Assembly: GCA_002360495.1 (NCBI GenBank) | Contig: DEQO01000006.1 | Coordinates: forward strand, 1-19,139 | Length of the DNA: 19,139 nucleotides | DNA from: Flavobacteriales bacterium UBA3364 | GTDB lineage: Bacteria > Bacteroidota > Bacteroidia > Flavobacteriales_F > PHOS-HE28 | Direction of reading: 5' to 3' | Shown: positions 14,296 through 19,139 of the stretch, piece by piece | How positions within the stretch are numbered: the stretch's first letter is position 1 | Layout: each line of letters starts with the position of its first letter | Program-made: the position numbers and the translations under genes | Notes under the pieces: generated by a model | Database searches by the model: none | Told to the model about the DNA's origin: nothing | What the model saw: only the letters and a program-made list of their open reading frames with translations

Positions 14296-16824
14296 TCAAG
14301 CTTTTTCCAACCGCTCCGTCATCTTCCGGATCCGATCCTCCAGTTCCTCGCTGGTAAGCCTCTCGCGCAGGCGGTCCACGATGATCGGGAAGGCGAAGGG
14401 GGTGAACTTGCCCGGATCCTTCAACACGATCCGTTGTCCCTTGATCCGTTCCAGGGCTTCGCGCATGCGCGGCAGTTCCATCTGCACATCGAACGCTTCA
14501 TCGTATGCCTGTCGCAGCAGAAGGTGTTCCGGCTCATGTTCATGGAACACATCGAAGAACAGGCCACTGTCCGCGCGCATGTGGCGTTCCTTCATCGGGC
14601 GACCGGGCATGCCTTTGAAGACCAGACCCGCGATACTGGCGATGTCGCGGAACTTTCGCCGTGCCAGTTCGGTGGCGTTCACACTGCGTTGCAGGTCGGA
14701 GAGCAGATGCTCCGCGCTGAAGAGATCGTTGTCGAGTGCTTCTTCGATCGGGATGGGTTGATCGCTCAGCAGTTCGAAACCATAGTCGTTCATGGCGATG
14801 CTGAATGTCATGGGCTTCAGCAGGCTCATGCGGAAGGCGAGGAGGGAGCCCATGGCCTCGTTCACGGATCGACCTTCAAAAGGATACACGACCACGTGAT
14901 GCCCATCACGGCTCTCGAAACGTTCAATGAGCAGCTCGTCCGGCCCGGGCACGATGCTCGACTCGCGTTGGCGAGCCAGGATCGGCATCACCGCTTTCAT
15001 CTCCGGGGTATCCGCACCCACCAAGCCAGGGGCGGGGTTGAATTGCTCCCTCAGCACCTTCGCCATATAACTGCTCAAGGGCATGCGACCCCCCATCCAA
15101 CTGGGGATGCGACCTGTCGTCTTGCCGCTCTTTCGCACTTGTGCGGTCATGTCCTTCACGCGCACCAGTTCGAGCGCGCGCCCAGCGAACCAGAATGTGT
15201 CGCCGGGCCGCATCTGGTTGATGAAGTACTCTTCGATCGTCCCGATGCGGCCACCGGCCAGGTACTTCACGGCCAGGGTGGATTCGCTCACGATGGTGCC
15301 GATGCTCAGCTTGTGCCGCAAGGCGATGCGACGGTCGTGCACACGGACGAGGCCATCCGCGTCCATGATGGCCTTCCGGAATTCCTCATAGGCAAGCAGG
15401 CTCTTGCCACCGGAGGTGATGAAGGTGAGCAGCCATTCCCAATCCGCCCGGGTGATGCTATTGAAACAATGCGTGCTGCGTACTTCAGCGAACAGTTCGG
15501 CCGGTCTGAAGCCATCGCCAACAGCCAGCGTGACCATGTACTGGACAAGGACGTCGAAGCAGCGGACCAGCGGTTGGCGCGATTCGATGCTTCCCTCTGC
15601 GACGGCCTGTTTGAGGGCGGCCGCTTCCACAAGTTCCAACGCATGCGTGGGCAGGAACCAGATGCGGCTTGCCGCGTCCGGCCTGTGACCACTCCGGCCG
15701 GCGCGTTGTACGAAGCGTGCGACACCTTTCGGTCCACCGATCTGGACCACCGTTTCCACGGGCAGGAAATCCACGCCAAGGTCCAAACTGCTTGTACAGA
15801 CCACGGCTTTCAATCTGCCCGCATCCAACGCCTTCTCCACCCATTCGCGCACACTTCGGTCCAACGATCCGTGGTGTAGGGCGATGGTGCCGGCCAGTTC
15901 GGGGGCGATGTCCAGGAGGTGGTGGTACCAGATCTCAGCCTGGCCACGCGTGTTGGTGAAAAGCAGGGTGCTCGTGCTCTTGTCGATGATGGGCAGCAGG
16001 GACTTCGCCAGGCGGATCCCCAAATGCCCGGCCCACGGGTAGTGCTCGATCTTCTTGGGGATGATGCTCCGGATCTCGATCTTCTTTTTCAACGTGGACC
16101 GCACCAGTACGGCACCGTCGTTGGTATGGCCCGGCTCGTGTCCGAGCAGTACGTCCATCGCTTCTTCAATATTGCCGATGGTGGCGCTGATGCCCCAGAT
16201 GCCCAGCGCTGGTCGAAGCCCCTTCAGCCGGCTCAGCGCCAATTCCACTTGTACACCACGTTTGCTACCGAGCAGTTCATGCCACTCATCAACGATGAAC
16301 CAATCGAGGTTCTTGAACATTTCCGCCGTGCCTTTCTGGCCGAGCATGACGTGCAGGCTTTCCGGCGTGGTCACCAGGAGGTGGGGCATTGTCTTCTTCT
16401 GGGCCGCCCGCTCTTTCGTGCTGGTATCCCCGGTCCGTGTTCCCACGGTCCATGCAAGTCCGACACCATCGCACATGGCTTGGGTGCTTTCCGCGATCTC
16501 GTTCGCCAAGGCGCGCAACGGCGTGATCCAGATGGCGCGCAGACCGGGTCCGGTGTCCTGTCGGGCTCGACCAGGTATCTCGCCAAGGACCTTGGTGGGA
16601 CGCCGTGTCAAGTCCGGCGTGACGCTGAGGGCATGGTTCACCACACCGCCCCAGACGGCATACGTCTTGCCTGTTCCTGTCGGAGCGTTCAACAAGCCAC
16701 GGCGACCATCCGCCATGTGCGCCCACACGTCGCGTTGGAACGGCTGGCTCTTCCAGCCTTGTGAAGCGAACCAGTCGTCCACTGGTGTGCTGGCAGGTTT
16801 CCGGCCCTTCGATCGCCCGGTCAT
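14296..16824 (-). CDS. Ligase-associated DNA damage response DEXH-box helicase (Lhr-Core type)
   Basis: An 842-residue superfamily 2 helicase. Motifs in order: Walker A APTGTGKT (47-54), TPLRALANE (100-108), TTPESLH (151-157), DEWH (178-181), SAT (212-214), LLFTNTRGQAE (286-296), TSSLDLGVD (343-351) and QRAGRSGHR (372-380). The remaining 460 residues fit the winged-helix plus Lhr core region, and the length matches Lhr-Core proteins, which lack the long Lhr C-terminal extension. DEWH rather than DEVH is, as I recall, usual in this subfamily. Lhr-type enzymes translocate 3' to 5' on single-stranded DNA and unwind duplexes. Its ATG overlaps the ligase TGA (ATGA), so translation is coupled. It presumably acts with the ligase and PdeM in repair of damaged or interrupted DNA. 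Confidence 0.93.
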   Translation of the reverse strand: MTGRSKGRKPASTPVDDWFASQGWKSQPFQRDVWAHMADGRRGLLNAPTGTGKTYAVWGGVVNHALSVTPDLTRRPTKVLGEIPGRARQDTGPGLRAIWITPLRALANEIAESTQAMCDGVGLAWTVGTRTGDTSTKERAAQKKTMPHLLVTTPESLHVMLGQKGTAEMFKNLDWFIVDEWHELLGSKRGVQVELALSRLKGLRPALGIWGISATIGNIEEAMDVLLGHEPGHTNDGAVLVRSTLKKKIEIRSIIPKKIEHYPWAGHLGIRLAKSLLPIIDKSTSTLLFTNTRGQAEIWYHHLLDIAPELAGTIALHHGSLDRSVREWVEKALDAGRLKAVVCTSSLDLGVDFLPVETVVQIGGPKGVARFVQRAGRSGHRPDAASRIWFLPTHALELVEAAALKQAVAEGSIESRQPLVRCFDVLVQYMVTLAVGDGFRPAELFAEVRSTHCFNSITRADWEWLLTFITSGGKSLLAYEEFRKAIMDADGLVRVHDRRIALRHKLSIGTIVSESTLAVKYLAGGRIGTIEEYFINQMRPGDTFWFAGRALELVRVKDMTAQVRKSGKTTGRIPSWMGGRMPLSSYMAKVLREQFNPAPGLVGADTPEMKAVMPILARQRESSIVPGPDELLIERFESRDGHHVVVYPFEGRSVNEAMGSLLAFRMSLLKPMTFSIAMNDYGFELLSDQPIPIEEALDNDLFSAEHLLSDLQRSVNATELARRKFRDIASIAGLVFKGMPGRPMKERHMRADSGLFFDVFHEHEPEHLLLRQAYDEAFDVQMELPRMREALERIKGQRIVLKDPGKFTPFAFPIIVDRLRERLTSEELEDRIRKMTERLEKA

Positions 16825-18431
16825 CGGATAAGTGCCTTCAGGTCGTCCAGACTGTTCGCTTCCGCCGCTTTCTTGTCATGCCGCCAGCGCGCGATCCTTG
16901 GGAACCGCACGGCGACACCGCTTTTGTGACGACTGCTCGAACTGATCCCTTCAAAGGCGATCTCGAACACCAGTTGCGGTTGCACCTGCCGCACGGGACC
17001 GAAACGTTCGATGGTGTTCTTCTTCACGAACGCATCCACGGCCACCATCTCCGCATCGGTAAGGCCACTGTAGGCTTTGGCGAATGTGACCAGTTTGCCA
17101 TCGCACCATAACCCGAAGGTGTGGTCGGTGTAGAGATCGGCGCGACGGCCGTGGCCCTGCATGCTGAAGGTGAGCACGGCATCGATGCTCATGGGATCGA
17201 CCTTCCATTTCCACCAATCACCCCGACGACGGCCTACTTCGTAGGTGCTCGTCCTGCGCTTCAACATGATGCCTTCAACGGCGCCGGTGCGTGCGGTTTC
17301 CCGATGTGCCACGAGTTCTTCCCACGTCCTGAACGGAAGCACGTCGGACAGTAAAAGGTCCGGATGAGCGGCTGCGTGCACCACGCGCTCCAGCAACACG
17401 CGTCGCTCGCTCAATGGTAGTTGGCGGATGTCACGCCCCTCGAACTCCAGGAGGTCATAGACCTTCAGGACGACCGGGACATCGGCCAGGATCTTGTTAC
17501 CAACGGTCTTCCGCCCGATGCGTTTCTGCATTTCCGCGAAGGGGAGGGGTGCTCCGTCCTTCCACGCCAGGATCTCGCCATCGAGCGCGATACCCTTCGG
17601 TAACGCTGCTGCCAACGCTCGGAATTCGGGGTACTTGTCGGTGACGAGTTCTTCACCACGGCTCCAGACGAAGTGTCGATCGCCGCGCACGATCAATTGT
17701 CCGCGGATGCCATCCCACTTATGCTCGGCCTGCCATTCCCGCGGATCACCGAGAGCTTGCACGTCCTTCAACCCGGCACCGGCTGCTGTTCCATCGGGGC
17801 CCTCGATGCCGTATGCGAGATAGAACGGATAAGGCCGCGCATCAGCATCACCGCTGTTCTCCTCGAGCACGAGTTCCTGGAAGGTCGTGGTGTGCGGGTT
17901 CCAGTCACCCATGAGCCGGTGCGCCAGCACATCCTCCTCCAACCCCGTGGCTTTGCTAAGACCTTTCACCATCACCTTCTGGCTGACGCCGATCCGGAAA
18001 CCTCCGGTGATGATCTTGTTGAAGACGAAGAGTTCCATACCGGCCAGACCGCTCCACGCTGCTTTCACGCGCTCGGCTTTCTCCTCTTCCGGCAGGTCCT
18101 TCAACTCCTCCACGTAACGCACCCATTCCTGCAGGCTTTTCGTCAACGGCTCCTTGAGCGTGGCGATGTGGGTCACGGTCTCGGCGAAGTCACCGACGAC
18201 ATGATAGCTGGCCTCGAACAACCAATCCGGGATACCGCTGATCTCCGATGCCCACTTGCGAAGCAGCGTGCTTGTCACAGGACGTTTCGGTCGCCGCCCG
18301 CTGAGCAGCGCGATCACCCAGACCTTATCGCGGTCCATTGCTTCGCCGAAATAGCGTGCCAGCGCATCCACCTTGGCATTGGTGCCGGTGGTCGCGTCCA
18401 ATTCGTCGAACAGGAGGGCTTCGCGCTGCAA
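16821..18431 (-). CDS. ATP-dependent DNA ligase of the ligase-associated damage response cluster
   Basis: Counted from the TTG at 18431 the protein has 536 residues, the usual family length. The adenylation motif EHKWDGIRG carries the nucleophilic Lys (K238). Further ligase motifs are SRGEE, LDGEI, EGIMLKRR and WWKWK, followed by an OB-fold with FEIAFEGI and SGVAVRFPRIARWR. The N-terminal helical domain begins FDELDATTGTNAKV. No ATG exists between 18624 and that block. A TTG at 18431 places the start exactly where other family members have Met; a GTG at 18467 is the alternative. The ORF runs open to 18626, but that part is antisense to the divergent membrane-protein gene and looks non-native. 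It seals nicks using ATP. It is the first gene of the cluster in this window; the exonuclease often placed before it is absent. Confidence 0.88.
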   Translation of the reverse strand: MQREALLFDELDATTGTNAKVDALARYFGEAMDRDKVWVIALLSGRRPKRPVTSTLLRKWASEISGIPDWLFEASYHVVGDFAETVTHIATLKEPLTKSLQEWVRYVEELKDLPEEEKAERVKAAWSGLAGMELFVFNKIITGGFRIGVSQKVMVKGLSKATGLEEDVLAHRLMGDWNPHTTTFQELVLEENSGDADARPYPFYLAYGIEGPDGTAAGAGLKDVQALGDPREWQAEHKWDGIRGQLIVRGDRHFVWSRGEELVTDKYPEFRALAAALPKGIALDGEILAWKDGAPLPFAEMQKRIGRKTVGNKILADVPVVLKVYDLLEFEGRDIRQLPLSERRVLLERVVHAAAHPDLLLSDVLPFRTWEELVAHRETARTGAVEGIMLKRRTSTYEVGRRRGDWWKWKVDPMSIDAVLTFSMQGHGRRADLYTDHTFGLWCDGKLVTFAKAYSGLTDAEMVAVDAFVKKNTIERFGPVRQVQPQLVFEIAFEGISSSSRHKSGVAVRFPRIARWRHDKKAAEANSLDDLKALIR

Positions 18432-18516
18432 TCGGGGATACGCAGCGAGATGATCCCGTGCGTCGTTCACGAAGGTACTTTTGGAACGAAGGAGTGCCGA
18501 CGCATCATCACACCCG

Positions 18517-19139
18517 ATGTCATCGAACCAGGGAGTCCCGTCCGTTCCCCTACTGTTGGCGCTGCTTGTCCCGGCCGTCCTGAAGTTGTTCCTCCTCAAC
18601 GCCGATATTTCGTTCGAGCCGCACACGATCGCGCTGGAATGGATCGGATCCGGCGAATTCCGTTACCACCATCTTGGAGCATGGAATTACACGTACCAGT
18701 TCCCGGTCTATCCCGCGATCGTTGCAGGACTCTACCTGCTGGGGCTGGGAAAGTCCGCTGTCCTCGTCTTCCAGGTGGTGTGCGGGACGGCATCGGCCTA
18801 TATGATCCATCGCCTCGCATTGATCGTTCTTGCCGGAAGACCGTATGCCGGGAAAGTCGCGTTCGGCGTTGCGCTATTGACCGGACTCAGTCCCTTTCTT
18901 GCCTATTACCAAGTGCGCGTGCTGCATCCCTTTGCGTGGGACATGCTGCTGGCCATGGGCTTGGTTTACCTGTCGTTGACCACCCGCACCGCCCGTCCGG
19001 GTCCATTGATGGTCTTGTTCGCGCTGGCCGGCCTTGCACTGCTCGATCGCCCGACCCTGGTCGTCTTTCTGCTGCCCTTTCTTTGGAACGAACGGAGTTT
19101 CCTTTGGCGCGCGGAGAAGGCCGGGCTGAAGGTGCTGCT
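18517..19139 (+). CDS. Multi-pass membrane protein, probable GT39/ArnT-like glycosyltransferase, 3'-truncated
   Basis: 207 codons are visible, running off the right edge with no stop. A first hydrophobic helix (VPLLLALLVPAVLKLFLL) is followed by a polar loop with FEPHTIALEWIGSGEF and WNYTYQFPVYPAIVAGLYLL, then several membrane segments (VLVFQVVCGTASAYMIHRLA; GVALLTGLSPFLAYYQVRVL; AWDMLLAMGLVYLSL; LMVLFALAGLALL). An acidic first periplasmic loop, a Y-x-x-P-V-Y-P segment and many helices resemble polyprenyl-phosphate-sugar glycosyltransferases of the GT39/ArnT/PMT-like group, which transfer sugars on the periplasmic side. The family call is inferred from pattern because only about a third of a typical protein is present. 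ATG at 18517 is the first in-frame start after a stop at 18451. It is divergent from the DNA ligase, leaving about 85 bases for two promoters. Confidence 0.7.
   Translation, partial: MSSNQGVPSVPLLLALLVPAVLKLFLLNADISFEPHTIALEWIGSGEFRYHHLGAWNYTYQFPVYPAIVAGLYLLGLGKSAVLVFQVVCGTASAYMIHRLALIVLAGRPYAGKVAFGVALLTGLSPFLAYYQVRVLHPFAWDMLLAMGLVYLSLTTRTARPGPLMVLFALAGLALLDRPTLVVFLLPFLWNERSFLWRAEKAGLKVL

Noticed and set aside
14434..15879. A 481-codon plus-strand open frame opposite the helicase
   Set aside because: The minus strand carries all helicase motifs across this stretch; the plus frame has no domain and is His/Gln-rich, as expected of an antisense shadow.

Overview
The window looks like a chromosomal segment of a GC-rich member of the Bacteroidota, probably Flavobacteriales. 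Four secreted proteins end in domains resembling the type IX secretion system (T9SS) C-terminal sorting domain, Shine-Dalgarno sequences are mostly absent, and sampled lines of coding sequence are about 60-67% G+C apart from one clear dip near 12.0-12.75 kb. I see no tRNA, rRNA, CRISPR array, transposase or prophage gene. No gene-free stretch is longer than 300 bases.

Layout, left to right. (1) 3-2519 (+): 3' part of a secreted zinc metallopeptidase with a T9SS tail, ending at a strong hairpin terminator (2533-2573). It converges on (2) 2573-3505 (-), a secreted LamG-fold protein. (3) 3633-7197 (-): a three-gene unit read C39/papain-like peptidase, then RLAN-RimK ATP-grasp ligase, then GCS2-type carboxylate-amine ligase. 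This matches a known but functionally unsolved peptide-ligase neighbourhood. (4) 7369-10889 (-): two unrecognised exported proteins joined by a 4-base ATGA overlap. (5) 11046-18431 (-): the DNA-repair cluster of ATP-dependent ligase, Lhr-type helicase and PdeM nuclease. The ligase and helicase overlap by ATGA. Between helicase and pdeM sit a GH18 chitinase-like gene, a 116-bp copy of the pdeM 5' end, and a low-GC T9SS-tailed gene. The usual fourth member, an MBL-fold exonuclease, is not in the window. (6) 18517-19139 (+): start of a multi-pass membrane protein, probably a GT39/ArnT-like glycosyltransferase, divergent from the ligase and cut by the window edge.

The two most interesting regions are the peptide-ligase trio, where the GNAT acetyltransferase domain often fused to the peptidase is absent and a structured spacer separates peptidase from ligase, and the scar in the repair cluster. 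There a 96%-identical pdeM 5' fragment that has lost a metal-binding histidine marks a recent duplication or insertion that brought a low-GC secreted-protein gene next to pdeM.
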